Assembly: GCF_036898825.1 (NCBI RefSeq)
Contig: NZ_JARUND010000002.1
Span: 620,001-684,000 of the forward strand
Reading direction: 5' to 3'
Origin: Streptomyces sp. B21-083
Lineage (GTDB): Bacteria; Actinomycetota; Actinomycetes; Streptomycetales; Streptomycetaceae
DNA length: 64,000 bases
Positions within the stretch are counted from its first letter, which is position 1. The number at the start of each line of letters is the position of its first letter. The translations under genes were made by a program, and so were the position numbers. A model generated the notes under the pieces. It did no database searches. It worked only from the letters and a program-made list of their open reading frames with translations, and had not been told where the DNA came from. This document shows, piece after piece, positions 1 through 8,669 of the stretch.

Positions 1-219
1 GGCGTCCACTCTGATCAGCCCGAGCGCCTCCAGCTCGGACGCCACCGCACCGGCCGTCGCCCGGGTGACCCCCAGTTCGGCGGTGAGCACGGCCCGGGTG
101 GGCGCCCGACCGGTGTGCACGAGCTCCAAGGCGGGCCCGAGCGCGCCGCGCCCCCGGTCCAACCGCGTCCTTGAGGTGGTCCCCTCCCCCGCCGTCCGGG
201 GGTCAGCCTTGCCGCTCAT
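1..219 (-). CDS. ROK-family transcriptional regulator, N-terminal part only
   Basis: Only the first 73 codons are in the window; the gene runs off the left edge. After a polar N-terminus rich in Arg and Thr, the translation contains a winged-helix reader segment (ELGVTRATAGAVASELEAL) followed by GLIRVDA. This is how streptomycete ROK repressors of the NagC/XylR type begin. The DNA-binding family is reasonably clear, but the sugar-sensing domain is outside the window, so the effector cannot be guessed. The ATG at 217-219 was chosen because the reading frame upstream is not plausible. It is divergent from nothing: the AlkB gene downstream in sequence order is on the same strand and ends 48 bp away. 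Confidence 0.7.
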   Translation of the reverse strand, partial: MSGKADPRTAGEGTTSRTRLDRGRGALGPALELVHTGRAPTRAVLTAELGVTRATAGAVASELEALGLIRVDA

Positions 220-267
220 GAGGGCGAGTCTCCCATGATCCCTACGACCGGTGACCGCACCGTGGGC

Positions 268-918
268 CTAGAGACCGCTGACCCGGAGCGTGATGTTCAA
301 CCGGCCGGTCAGTCCCAACTCGGGTGGCGCCGTGCTCTCGTACACCCGGGGCACCCCATGGTGGGCGAGCCGGGACGCGCCGCCGAAGACGAACAGGTCA
401 CCGCTGCGCAGCTCGACGTCGGTGTAGGGCCGGGTCCGTGTCGCCGTGTTCCCGAAGCGGAAGAGGCAGGTGTCGCCGAGGCTCAGGGACACCACGGGCG
501 CGTCCGACTTCTCGTCGCTGTCGCGGTGCATGCCCATGCGGGCGTCGGCGTCGTAGAAGTTGATCAGCGCGATGTCGTAGTCGATGCCGCTGTCGTAGCC
601 CGCTGTCTCGGCCGCTTCCCTTCCCAGCTCGCCGAGCCACTCTGGGAACGGTTTCACGGGCGAGCCGTCGCCGTCGACGACCGTGCTCGCATAGCCGTAC
701 GGGTACCAGTGGCGGCCGAGGCACACCTGGCGGGCGGTCATCGTGCCGCCACCGGGCGTCCGGACCGTGCGCAGGCCGGCGGGCGGGCGCGCCCAGTCAC
801 GGCAGGCGTCCAGCAGCTCGCGCTGACGCCCCGCGTCCAGCCAGTCCGGCACGTGCGACGCGCCAGGCGCGATCTCCGTACGGGCCCGGGGGAACAGTTC
901 GGCGTCCATGGTGTCCAT
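268..918 (-). CDS. alkB: AlkB-type DNA/RNA demethylase
   Basis: This is a 2-oxoglutarate/Fe(II) dioxygenase that repairs N-alkylated bases (1-methyladenine, 3-methylcytosine) by oxidative demethylation. Counting from the ATG at 916-918 gives 216 residues. The iron ligands are visible as H131-R-D133 in MGMHRDSDE and H187 in AHHGVP, and the 2OG-binding arginines lie in GRLNITLR near residues 206 and 212. These positions match the well-known E. coli AlkB numbering, which supports the start. An in-frame ATG lies three codons later, and the frame stays open to 1023, but that extension would run into the divergent gene starting at 984. The 65-bp gap to that gene must hold both promoters. Confidence 0.93.
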   Translation of the reverse strand: MDTMDAELFPRARTEIAPGASHVPDWLDAGRQRELLDACRDWARPPAGLRTVRTPGGGTMTARQVCLGRHWYPYGYASTVVDGDGSPVKPFPEWLGELGREAAETAGYDSGIDYDIALINFYDADARMGMHRDSDEKSDAPVVSLSLGDTCLFRFGNTATRTRPYTDVELRSGDLFVFGGASRLAHHGVPRVYESTAPPELGLTGRLNITLRVSGL

Positions 919-983
919 GGTGCCCGACGGGGCCGAGGGGGCCGACGGGGCGTGAGCTGTGGCTCGGTTAGCCTGGGGCCACG

Positions 984-2132
984 ATGAACGACCGTATGGC
1001 GACTCCCTGGTCCGAGCTGACACTGACCCGCTTCCCCGCCGACCCGCGTGAACGGCTGCGCGCCTGGGACGCCTCCGACGAGTACCTCCTCGGGCACCTC
1101 GCGGAGTCCGGGACCGAGCTGTCCGGCACGGTCGTGGTCGTCGGCGACCGCTGGGGCGCGCTCACCACCGCGCTCGCCCCGCACCGGCCGACGCAGATCA
1201 CCGACTCGTTCCTGGCCCAGGAGGCGACCCGGGCGAATCTGCGGCGGGCCGGCGCGGACGAGGGTTCCGTGCGGCTGCTCACCACGCAGGACCCGCCGCC
1301 CGAGCGCGTGGACGTGCTGCTGGTGCGGGTGCCGAAGAGCCTGGCGCTCCTTGAGGACCAGCTGCTGCGGCTGGCGCCGGCCCTGCACGAGGGCACGGTC
1401 GTCGTCGGCACCGGCATGGTCAAGGAGATCCACACCTCGACGCTGAAGCTGTTCGAACGGATCGTCGGCCCGACGCGGACCTCCCTCGCGGAGAAGAAGG
1501 CCCGGCTCATCCACTCCACCGTCGCTCCGTCCGTGGACCGGAGTGCCAGTCCCTGGCCGTATCGCTACGAGCTGCCCGACGGCATCGGCCCTGCCTCGGG
1601 ACACCCTGTGGTCAACCACGCGGGCGTCTTCTGTGCCGAGCGTCTCGACATCGGCACCCGGTTCTTCCTCCGGCATCTGCCGGAGCCGGCGGGCCCCGCC
1701 CGGGTGGTGGACCTGGGCTGCGGGAACGGTGTGGTCGGTACGGCGGTGGCGCTGGCCGCGCCGGAGGCCGAGCTGCTGTTCCTCGACGAGTCGTTCCAGG
1801 CGGTGGCCTCGGCGGAGGCGACGTACCGGGCCAACGACCTGCCGGACGAGCGTGCCGAGTTCCGGGTCGGCGACGGACTGGCCGGGACCGCGGACGGGAG
1901 TGTCGACGTCGTGCTCACCAATCCGCCGTTCCACACCCACCAGGCGACGTCGGACGCCACGGCCTGGCGGATGTTCACGGGCGCGCGGCGGGCGCTGCGG
2001 CCGGGCGGTGAGCTGTATGTGATCGGCAACCGTCATCTCGGCTATCACCTCAAGCTGCGGAAGCTGTTCGGCAACAGCCAACTCGTCGCGAGCGACGCCA
2101 AGTTCGTCGTCCTGAAGGCCGTGAGGCAGTGA
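984..2132 (+). CDS. Class I SAM methyltransferase, RsmC/RlmG-like rRNA guanine-N2 methyltransferase
   Basis: The protein of 382 residues has the two-lobed layout of RsmC/RlmG enzymes. A degenerate N-terminal methyltransferase-like half is followed by a catalytic half with the SAM-binding loop VVDLGCGNGVVG (about residues 240-251) and the base-flipping motif LTNPPFHTHQ (about 311-320). NPPF is typical of enzymes acting on exocyclic amino groups. The length is close to RlmG (23S G1835). Whether 16S or 23S RNA is the substrate cannot be decided from sequence alone. It is transcribed divergently from alkB. Confidence 0.85.
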   Translation: MNDRMATPWSELTLTRFPADPRERLRAWDASDEYLLGHLAESGTELSGTVVVVGDRWGALTTALAPHRPTQITDSFLAQEATRANLRRAGADEGSVRLLTTQDPPPERVDVLLVRVPKSLALLEDQLLRLAPALHEGTVVVGTGMVKEIHTSTLKLFERIVGPTRTSLAEKKARLIHSTVAPSVDRSASPWPYRYELPDGIGPASGHPVVNHAGVFCAERLDIGTRFFLRHLPEPAGPARVVDLGCGNGVVGTAVALAAPEAELLFLDESFQAVASAEATYRANDLPDERAEFRVGDGLAGTADGSVDVVLTNPPFHTHQATSDATAWRMFTGARRALRPGGELYVIGNRHLGYHLKLRKLFGNSQLVASDAKFVVLKAVRQ

Positions 2133-2201
2133 GACAGCCAGGCAGTGACGCGCCATGGCGATGTGGTGCTGTGGTGTTGTGGGTGGTGAATTCAGACCGC
2201 C

Positions 2202-2990
2202 TCACATCTCGGCCGCGGTCGTCTCTCCCCGCAGGGCTCGGGGTGACGCGCCGAGTTCGCGGCGACAGGCCTTGTTGAACGCCTGCAGGTCGGGGATGCC
2301 CACCGAGGCGGCCACGGCGGGGATGGACAGGGTCGAGGCGCGCAGCAGGTGGCGGGCGCGGTCGAGTCTGCGGCGGCGGATGTAGCCGACCACCGTGTCG
2401 CCGGTCGCGGCCTTGAACAGCCTGGTCAGGTGGTTGTGCGAGACTCCCGCCGCCTGGGCGACGGCGGGCACGGTGAGCGGGGCGGCCAGCCGTCCCTCGA
2501 TGTACGCGATGGCGGCGCCGACCGCCGGGTGCGGTCCGGGGCCCGGGCGTTCGGTGTCCGGGGTGAGGTGGGCGATGCGCCACAGCGCGGTCCAGATCTC
2601 GGCTCGCGTGTGCTCGGGTGCGCGCGGCACGGCGGCGATCGCCGCAAGCAACAGGCCGGTGAGGATGGGGAGTTCGGGGCCGGCGTCCTGCACGACGGGC
2701 ACAGTGCGCGACGGGCCGACGGGCGGGACGCGCAGGTGTGCGTAGAGGTGTTCGGAGCGGCCCTGGTAGCGGAAGCGGACCGTGCTGCCGGGCGGCACGA
2801 GACTGACGCGGCCGGGGCGGATCAGGTGCGCCGTGCCGTCGACGGTGAGCTCGGCCTCGTACTGGTAGAGGTGCAGTTGCCACAGCTCCGGCAGTCGGAA
2901 GACGTCGGTGCGGCTCGCGACGCCGTGCACGCCGACGCCCGCGTTCGCCACGTGAGGCGGCTCGCCCAGGTGCAGCTCCGTTTCGCGCAT
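2202..2990 (-). CDS. AraC-family transcriptional regulator
   Basis: The protein has 262 residues. The N-terminal half is cupin-like (GRVSLVPPGSTVRFRYQGRSEHLYAHLR), as in sugar-sensing AraC proteins. The C-terminal 90 residues carry the double helix-turn-helix: VPAVAQAAGVSHNHLTRLFK, then IPAVAASVGIPDLQAFNKACR and the family-ending RRELGASPRALRG. The gene is the last of a minus-strand run and starts 28 bp after the aldolase stop codon, so it is probably co-transcribed with the sugar-phosphate genes and controls them. The effector is unknown. Confidence 0.85.
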   Translation of the reverse strand: MRETELHLGEPPHVANAGVGVHGVASRTDVFRLPELWQLHLYQYEAELTVDGTAHLIRPGRVSLVPPGSTVRFRYQGRSEHLYAHLRVPPVGPSRTVPVVQDAGPELPILTGLLLAAIAAVPRAPEHTRAEIWTALWRIAHLTPDTERPGPGPHPAVGAAIAYIEGRLAAPLTVPAVAQAAGVSHNHLTRLFKAATGDTVVGYIRRRRLDRARHLLRASTLSIPAVAASVGIPDLQAFNKACRRELGASPRALRGETTAAEM

Positions 2991-3018
2991 GGTGAAAAAC
3001 TACCAGTACCGATGCCTG

Positions 3019-3867
3019 TCAGCCGAGTACGCCGATGATCCTGGTCACCGCCCGCGCCATCGCCTCACGCCCCACGCTCAGATACGTGCGCGAGTCGACC
3101 GCCTCGGGGTGGGCGGCGAGGAACTCCCTGATGGCGCCGGTCATGGCGATGTTCAGGGCCGTGCCGATGTTGACCTTGGCGATGCCTAACGCGACGGCGG
3201 CCACGAGTTGGCCGTCCGGCACACCGGACGAGCCGTGCAGGACGAGGGGGACGTCCAGAACGGTGGACAGCCGCTTCAGAAGGTCCAGGTCGAGGGCTGC
3301 CGTCCGGGTGGTCATGGCGTGCGAGCTGCCGACGGCCACCGCCAGGGCGTCCACCCCCGACTCGGCGACAAAGGCCTGCGCCTCGGCGGGGTCGGTCCGG
3401 GCGCCGGGTTCGTGCGCGTCCAGCGGAGCCCGACCGTCCTTGCCGCCCAACTGGCCCAACTCGGCCTCGATCCACATCCCTTGGGCATGCGCCCAGTCGG
3501 CGGCGGCCCGGGTCGCGGCGAGGTTCTCGGCGTAGGGGAGCCGTGCCGCGTCGTACATCACGGAACTGAATCCTGCCTCGGAGGCCTGGCGCAGCAGGCC
3601 GTCGCTCTGCACGTGGTCGAGATGCAACGCGACGGGTACGGCAGCGCGTTCGGCGGCCGAGACCGCGGCGCGGGCCAGCGGGAGGAGCCGCCCGTAGCGG
3701 AACTTGACGGCGTTCTCGCTGACTTGGAGGACGACGGGTGAACCCGCCTCCTCGGCACCGGCGATGACGGCCTCGACATGCTCCAGGGTGATGATGTTGA
3801 AGGCGGCGACCGCCGTACGCGCGGCGGCGGCCCGGGTGATGAGCTCACCGGTGGTGACGATCGGCAC
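3019..3867 (-). CDS. Class II fructose/tagatose-bisphosphate-type aldolase
   Basis: This zinc-dependent ketose-bisphosphate aldolase of 282 residues belongs to the GatY/KbaY/Fba II superfamily. Recognisable elements are the N-terminal AAFNIITLEHVEAV, the catalytic LHLDH segment, the metal-ligand histidines in GSSHAMT and in LHGSSG, and the phosphate-binding end VNIGTALN. The chosen GTG (3865-3867) sits 8 bases after a GGGG Shine-Dalgarno; another GTG lies two codons upstream, and an upstream ATG at 3909 is less likely. With the SIS isomerase and RpiB-like protein next to it, tagatose-bisphosphate cleavage is a reasonable guess, but no kinase making the bisphosphate is present here. Confidence 0.85.
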   Translation of the reverse strand: MPIVTTGELITRAAAARTAVAAFNIITLEHVEAVIAGAEEAGSPVVLQVSENAVKFRYGRLLPLARAAVSAAERAAVPVALHLDHVQSDGLLRQASEAGFSSVMYDAARLPYAENLAATRAAADWAHAQGMWIEAELGQLGGKDGRAPLDAHEPGARTDPAEAQAFVAESGVDALAVAVGSSHAMTTRTAALDLDLLKRLSTVLDVPLVLHGSSGVPDGQLVAAVALGIAKVNIGTALNIAMTGAIREFLAAHPEAVDSRTYLSVGREAMARAVTRIIGVLG

Positions 3868-3940
3868 GGCCACTTCCCCTTCGGTCGACTTCGGTCGGGC
3901 TTCGGTCAACGAGTGCGCGGTGACTGGCTGCCGACGAGTG

Positions 3941-4840
3941 TCAGGGGGTGAGGATCACCGAGCGGGTGAGGTGACGCGGGCGGTCCGGGTCGAGGCCCCG
4001 CGCCGCCGCCACCGCGACCGCGAGGCGCTGGGCACGCACGAGTTCGGCGAGCGGATCGAGAGCGCCGGGCACCCACAACGCCCCTGTGGCCCGCACCTGT
4101 TCGGCCAGCCCGTCCGGTGCCTCACCGAACATCCAGGTCGCCGTGGACCGGGTGCTGACGCTGATGGGGCCGTGCCGGTACTCCATCGCGGGGTAGGCCT
4201 CGGTCCAGGACAGGGACGCCTCGCGCATCTTCAGTCCGGCCTCGTTGGCGAGCCCCACCGTCCAGCCCCGGCCGAGGAAGGTGAACTGCGTGCACTCGAC
4301 GAGCCCTTCGGGCAGCGGAGTCGTCAGCGCCGTACGGCAGTCGTCGACCACGGCCTCGTCGTGCAGTCCGAGGTGGGCGCGGAGAAGCGTCAGGGCGGTG
4401 GTGGCGAATCGCGTCTGCACGACGGACTGTTCGTCCGCGTAGCCGAGTACGACCACATCATCTGCGGCTTCCCGTACGGGAGTTCGGGGATCGGCGGTGA
4501 TGGCGACCGTCCGCGTCCGCGCAGCCACGGGCTCGGCACCCCGCAGCCGCCGGAGCAGTTCGAGTACCTCGGTGGTGGTGCCCGACCGGGTGAGGGCGAC
4601 GACTCGGTCGTATCGGCGGCCGTAGGGGAACTCGGAGGCGGCGAAGGCGTCCGTCTCGCCCTGGCCCGCGCCTTCCCGCAGAGCCGCGACGGCCTGCGCC
4701 ATGAAGTACGAGGTGCCGCAGCCGACGACCGCTACCCGCTCCCCCGCCACCGGCAGCACGCCGACATGGTCGGTCGCCTCCGCGGCGGCGCGGGTCCAGC
4801 ACTCGGGCTGGTTTCTCAGCTCGTCCTCTACATGGGTCAT
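3941..4840 (-). CDS. SIS-domain sugar isomerase/deaminase
   Basis: The product has 299 residues with two sugar-isomerase domains. The first begins VAVVGCGTSYFMAQAVAAL and contains the phosphosugar-binding LTRSGTTTEVLELL. The second contains TFLGRGWTVGLANEAGLKMREAS followed by the EAYPAMEYRHGP segment, which is typical of GlmS/AgaS-type isomerases. There is no glutaminase domain, so it is not a GlmS; an AgaS-like amino-sugar deaminase/isomerase role fits best. The ATG at 4838-4840 was preferred over an upstream ATG at 4900, because the intervening DNA is A/T-rich and looks like leader. It starts 72 bp after the RpiB-like stop, a gap that could hold its own promoter. Confidence 0.8.
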   Translation of the reverse strand: MTHVEDELRNQPECWTRAAAEATDHVGVLPVAGERVAVVGCGTSYFMAQAVAALREGAGQGETDAFAASEFPYGRRYDRVVALTRSGTTTEVLELLRRLRGAEPVAARTRTVAITADPRTPVREAADDVVVLGYADEQSVVQTRFATTALTLLRAHLGLHDEAVVDDCRTALTTPLPEGLVECTQFTFLGRGWTVGLANEAGLKMREASLSWTEAYPAMEYRHGPISVSTRSTATWMFGEAPDGLAEQVRATGALWVPGALDPLAELVRAQRLAVAVAAARGLDPDRPRHLTRSVILTP

Positions 4841-4912
4841 GTCGTGCGCCCTTCCCCGAGAGAACCTACGGACTGCTCGTTCCTGCAAGGTACAGTCCAT
4901 TTTCGAGCAGAA

Positions 4913-5392
4913 TCAAGCACTCGATGTGCGACGCGGGAAAAGGGAGTTTCTGTCGTTGTCGAGCCGCTCGACTCGGGCCACGTTCGCCCGGTCCTCGGTG
5001 TCCGTGCTCGCCTCAGCGGCGAACCAGGCCTCGAGGATCTCCTTGAGCAGCGGTTCCGACGTCAGGCGCAGGCTGAGCGCGAGCACGTTGGCGTCGTTCC
5101 AGCGACGGGCGCCGTCCGCCGTGTAGGCGTCCGTGCACAGGGCCGCGCGGACGCCGGGCACCTTGTTCGCGGCGATCGACGCGCCCGTACCGGTCCAGCA
5201 GCACACGACGGCCTGGTCGGCGCTCCCGGCGGCGACCTCGCGGGCCGCCGCCTCCGAGCAGGCGGCCCACTGCGGGTCGTCGCCGGGCCTCAGCGCCCCG
5301 TGGGTCACCACGTCGTGGCCGCGATCGCGCAGCTCTCCGAGGAGGGCGCGGGCCACGGGTTCGTCCATGTCCGAGGAAACGGAGATCCGCAT
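4913..5392 (-). CDS. RpiB/LacAB-family sugar-phosphate isomerase, atypical active site
   Basis: The protein has 159 residues. It shows the RpiB core CWTGTGASIAANKVPGVRAAL followed by WNDANVLALSLRL. By alignment to E. coli RpiB the catalytic cysteine (Cys66) is kept, but the next Gly is Trp, the ring-opening His99 of the HND motif is Trp, and the N-terminal CDH motif is SSD. It is therefore in the family but probably not an ordinary ribose-5-phosphate isomerase. It is the first gene of the block RpiB, SIS, aldolase, AraC, which points to an aldose/ketose or amino-sugar phosphate. Confidence 0.75.
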   Translation of the reverse strand: MRISVSSDMDEPVARALLGELRDRGHDVVTHGALRPGDDPQWAACSEAAAREVAAGSADQAVVCCWTGTGASIAANKVPGVRAALCTDAYTADGARRWNDANVLALSLRLTSEPLLKEILEAWFAAEASTDTEDRANVARVERLDNDRNSLFPRRTSSA

Positions 5393-5456
5393 GGCCTGAG
5401 ACTACCCAGCCGCGCCAAAGACCCACGTCACATCGCGCAGCCGCCCTCCCCGCCGG

Positions 5457-8400
5457 TCAGCCTCCGCTCTCCGGGGAGCAGCAGCCCTCCCGTCGCATAT
5501 GGCGGCTGACCTCCAGCCAGTCCACGTCCGAGGCCGATCGCTGTGGGGCGTTGCGCCGGGCGGTGGTGGGCTCGAAGGCGTCGACCAGGTCCGCCTGTTC
5601 GAAGGGGATGCCGCCGCGCAGGACCCCCACGGTGCGGATCAGGGTGGCGAAGTCGGTGAAAGGGTCGCCGTCCACGACTGTCAGGTCAGCGAGTTTGCCC
5701 TCCTCCAGCGTGCCCAGGTCGGCATCGGCGCCGAAGACCCGCGCGGGCAGCAGGGTGGCGGTGCGCAGCGCCTCCGCCGGTGACAGGCCGGCGCGGTGCA
5801 GTGCGCGCAGGGACAGGTGCAGATGCAGGCCCACCGGGACGAGCGGCTGGTCCGTGCCGAGCGCTACCAGGCCGCCCGCCGCGAGGATCCGCCGGTAGAC
5901 ATCCAACTCCCTGTCCAACGTCATCAGTTGGGCTTCGGTGGGCGGCGCCGCCGCCTGTTGCCGGACGAGCGCTGTGTCCCACGGTGGCATGAGCGTGGTG
6001 ACGCGCGGGTCGTCCGCGAGCGCGGGGTCGGCGCCGAGCAGGGGAAACGCCGTGAACGGGGTGGCGATCAGATGGAAGCCGGTACGGGTGTAGATCTCCT
6101 CCACGTCCTGGTAGGCGCGCCCGGTGGCCGTGGTCGCACGGCCGAACTCCAGTCGCTGGGTGGCCTGCAGATGGGTCGTCAGGTCTTGGCCCAGCTGTAC
6201 GCCGGGGCTGCACAGATGGCTTCCGCTGCGTACCCCGAGCTGGTCGTGGGCGAAGTCGGCGGCCTCCTTCATCACCCAGCCGGGTGCCCGCACGTACGTC
6301 TTCACGAAGTCCCAGTCCAGCGCCCGCGCACGGGCCAGGGAGCGGCGCAGGCCCTCGGGGGTGCGGTGGGCGCGGGCCATGCTGTAGGCGACGCGATCTC
6401 CGTCGAGCAGTTCGCCGGTGGACAGCAGCCGGGGTCCGGCGAGGGCTCCCGCGGCGACCGCCTCGCGGATGCGGGCCTGTTCGTAGGCGAAGCCGCCGAG
6501 GGAGACGGCCGTCGTGATGCCGTAGGCGACCTGCAGCGCGGTCTGGCGGCCACCGTAGGTGGACTGCCAGGGGTGGGTGTGCGCGTCCCACAGGCCGGGG
6601 ATCACTGTGCGCCCGCTCGCGTCGATCCGGCGCGCGGCCGGGCGGCCGGCCCGGTGCGGGGCGACCTGTGCGACACGGCCGTCGCGGACCACGACGTCGA
6701 TGTCCTCGCGGACGTCCGGCCCGGTGCCGTCCCAGAAGCGGCCGGCGTGCACGACCGTGTCGGCCGGCCGGGGTCTGCGGTAGTCCATCGGGACACGGAC
6801 GGTACGGGTGCTGCCGTCGGTGATGTCGATCAGGCGCAGGGTGCCCGCGGAGAGGTAGAGGAGGGTGCGGGCATCGGCGGACCAGGACGGATGGTCGGCC
6901 GGCTCGGTGGTGAGCCTGCGGGGCTCCCCGTCCGGGGTGCCGTCGGCGCGGACCGGCAGCAGCCACAGCGTCGACTCGGCAACGACCGCCATCCAGCGGC
7001 CGTCCGGGGACCAGACAGGGCCGGAGTCGTAGCGGTCGGCGATCGAGGTGTGCGGGGCTACGGCGTGCAGGGCGGCGGTGCCGCTGGTGGTGTCGACGAC
7101 GCGGATGAGGTTGTAGCCCTCGCGGAAGCGCTGGTTGACCCGGTTCCGGTCGCACAGGGCGACGTAGCGGCTGTCCGGCGACCAGCTGGGGCGGCCGGGC
7201 AGGCCGCCCGCGCCGAGTGCTGCGGCGAGGACCCGCTCGGTGCCGTCGGACAGGTCGCGCACCACGAGGTTGCCCGACATGTCCAGGCAGGCCAGCCGTG
7301 TCCCGTCGGGTGAGAGGGCGGGGAAGACCCGGCCGCCGCCGGCGAGCACGGTCTCCGCGCCGGAGTCGAGGTCGCGGCGCCGCACGGTGAACAGGCCGTC
7401 GCGGTCGTCGGCGTAGACCAGACCTGTGCCGTCAGGCGTCCACGTCGGCGCCAACACGTAGCGCGTGGCGGGGACTTGGAGAACCCTGCGAGGCGGACGG
7501 CCGCCCCTGGTGCCGGCCGTCCACAACGCGTTGAGCGCGGCGAAGGCGACGGTTCGGCCGTCCGGGGAGAGGGCGGGCAGGTGGAGGGCGCGCACGGGAC
7601 GGGCACCGGCGGCCTCGAAGTCGTACGCCTTGACGCGGTAGTCGGGCCGTCTCACGGGCAGCGTGGCCGTGAAGGGGATGTCCTCGCCGTCGTCCGGCGC
7701 GGCCGGGTCGACCAGCCGGAAGTGGCCGTCGATGTTCAGCAGCAGCCGCTCGCCGTCGGGCGTCCAGCGGGGCGGCGCCGGGAGGAGGTCGCCGTCGACG
7801 GCTACCGGTGTGCCGTCCACGACGAGGGTGCAGGAGGCGGCGGGTGCGGCCGTGGTGCGCAGGTAGGCGAGGCGTCCGGCGGACGAGACGGCGGGGGTCA
7901 TGAGCTGGGCGCCGGAGTCGTCGGTGTGCTCCGTGGTGACCGGGCCCGAGCCGTCGGCGGGCACCGCCGCCACGGTGGCCGCGCGGAGGGTGCCCGGCGC
8001 GGGCACGGTCGCCCGCACGAACAGGACCCGCTCACCGTCGGCCGACCAGGTCGGGTCGAAGTCCTCCCACGCGGTGTCCTGTCCCGGGCCCTGCTGGCCG
8101 GGGCGGCCGGTGAGCCGGGTCAGCGCGCCGGTGCGCACGTCGACGACCCAGACGCGGTACGGGGCGCCGGTCACGGTGTCGCCCCCGCGCTCGGAGGCGA
8201 AAGCGATCCGGGTGCCGTCCGGCGACCAGGCGGGCCCCCGGTCGTCCCACGGCCCGTCGGTGAGTTGCCGCAGCCCGGTGCCGTCGGGCCGGAGTGTCCA
8301 GAGGTGGAAGCCTCCGCCCCGGTAGGCGCAGACGACGAGACGGCTGCCGTCGGGCGAGAACTGCGGGCGCGTGGGTTCCAGACCTGGCGAGGTCAGCGCG

Positions 8401-8669
8401 ACAGCGACGCCCCCACCGCGCGGCACGGCCCACAGCACGTTCTGGATTTCGGCGACCAGCCGGTCACCTGTGGGGGCGAGGGTCGCGGACCCGCCCGTGG
8501 CAGCGGTGAAGGTGAGGTTCGCCGCCGAACGGGGCGCGGCGGACGCGACCGTCGTACCGGCGGATGCGAGTGCGGTGGCGGTGGCGGTGGCCTGGAGGAA
8601 TCTGCGGCGGGAAAGCGAACCGAACCAGGTGTCGTCCGTGGTGCTGGTGGGGGTGTCTTCGGCGTCCAA
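5457..8669 (-). CDS. Tat-exported TolB-propeller amidohydrolase
   Basis: This large protein of 1070 residues opens with a twin-arginine signal (SRRRFLQ followed by a hydrophobic alanine-rich stretch ending in ASAAP), so folded export is expected. Residues of roughly 60-620 hold at least eight PD40/TolB propeller blades (for example PAWSPDGTRIAFAS, PTWTPDGTGLVY, PVWSPDGRWM). The C-terminal third is a metal-dependent amidohydrolase with the metal motif DAHTHPW near residue 697, a later SGSHLCSP histidine and GTDQPLVP carrying the conserved Asp. Such fusions are annotated as amidohydrolase/imidazolonepropionase-like; the substrate is unknown. It stands alone, with 64 bp to the RpiB-like gene upstream of it in the sequence. 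Confidence 0.88.
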   Translation of the reverse strand: MDAEDTPTSTTDDTWFGSLSRRRFLQATATATALASAGTTVASAAPRSAANLTFTAATGGSATLAPTGDRLVAEIQNVLWAVPRGGGVAVALTSPGLEPTRPQFSPDGSRLVVCAYRGGGFHLWTLRPDGTGLRQLTDGPWDDRGPAWSPDGTRIAFASERGGDTVTGAPYRVWVVDVRTGALTRLTGRPGQQGPGQDTAWEDFDPTWSADGERVLFVRATVPAPGTLRAATVAAVPADGSGPVTTEHTDDSGAQLMTPAVSSAGRLAYLRTTAAPAASCTLVVDGTPVAVDGDLLPAPPRWTPDGERLLLNIDGHFRLVDPAAPDDGEDIPFTATLPVRRPDYRVKAYDFEAAGARPVRALHLPALSPDGRTVAFAALNALWTAGTRGGRPPRRVLQVPATRYVLAPTWTPDGTGLVYADDRDGLFTVRRRDLDSGAETVLAGGGRVFPALSPDGTRLACLDMSGNLVVRDLSDGTERVLAAALGAGGLPGRPSWSPDSRYVALCDRNRVNQRFREGYNLIRVVDTTSGTAALHAVAPHTSIADRYDSGPVWSPDGRWMAVVAESTLWLLPVRADGTPDGEPRRLTTEPADHPSWSADARTLLYLSAGTLRLIDITDGSTRTVRVPMDYRRPRPADTVVHAGRFWDGTGPDVREDIDVVVRDGRVAQVAPHRAGRPAARRIDASGRTVIPGLWDAHTHPWQSTYGGRQTALQVAYGITTAVSLGGFAYEQARIREAVAAGALAGPRLLSTGELLDGDRVAYSMARAHRTPEGLRRSLARARALDWDFVKTYVRAPGWVMKEAADFAHDQLGVRSGSHLCSPGVQLGQDLTTHLQATQRLEFGRATTATGRAYQDVEEIYTRTGFHLIATPFTAFPLLGADPALADDPRVTTLMPPWDTALVRQQAAAPPTEAQLMTLDRELDVYRRILAAGGLVALGTDQPLVPVGLHLHLSLRALHRAGLSPAEALRTATLLPARVFGADADLGTLEEGKLADLTVVDGDPFTDFATLIRTVGVLRGGIPFEQADLVDAFEPTTARRNAPQRSASDVDWLEVSRHMRREGCCSPESGG

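Noticed and set aside
4841..4912. A GGTACAGTCCA-like sequence upstream of the SIS gene as a DasR or GntR site
   Set aside because: It is not symmetrical enough and does not match the DasR consensus TGGTCTAGACCA closely.
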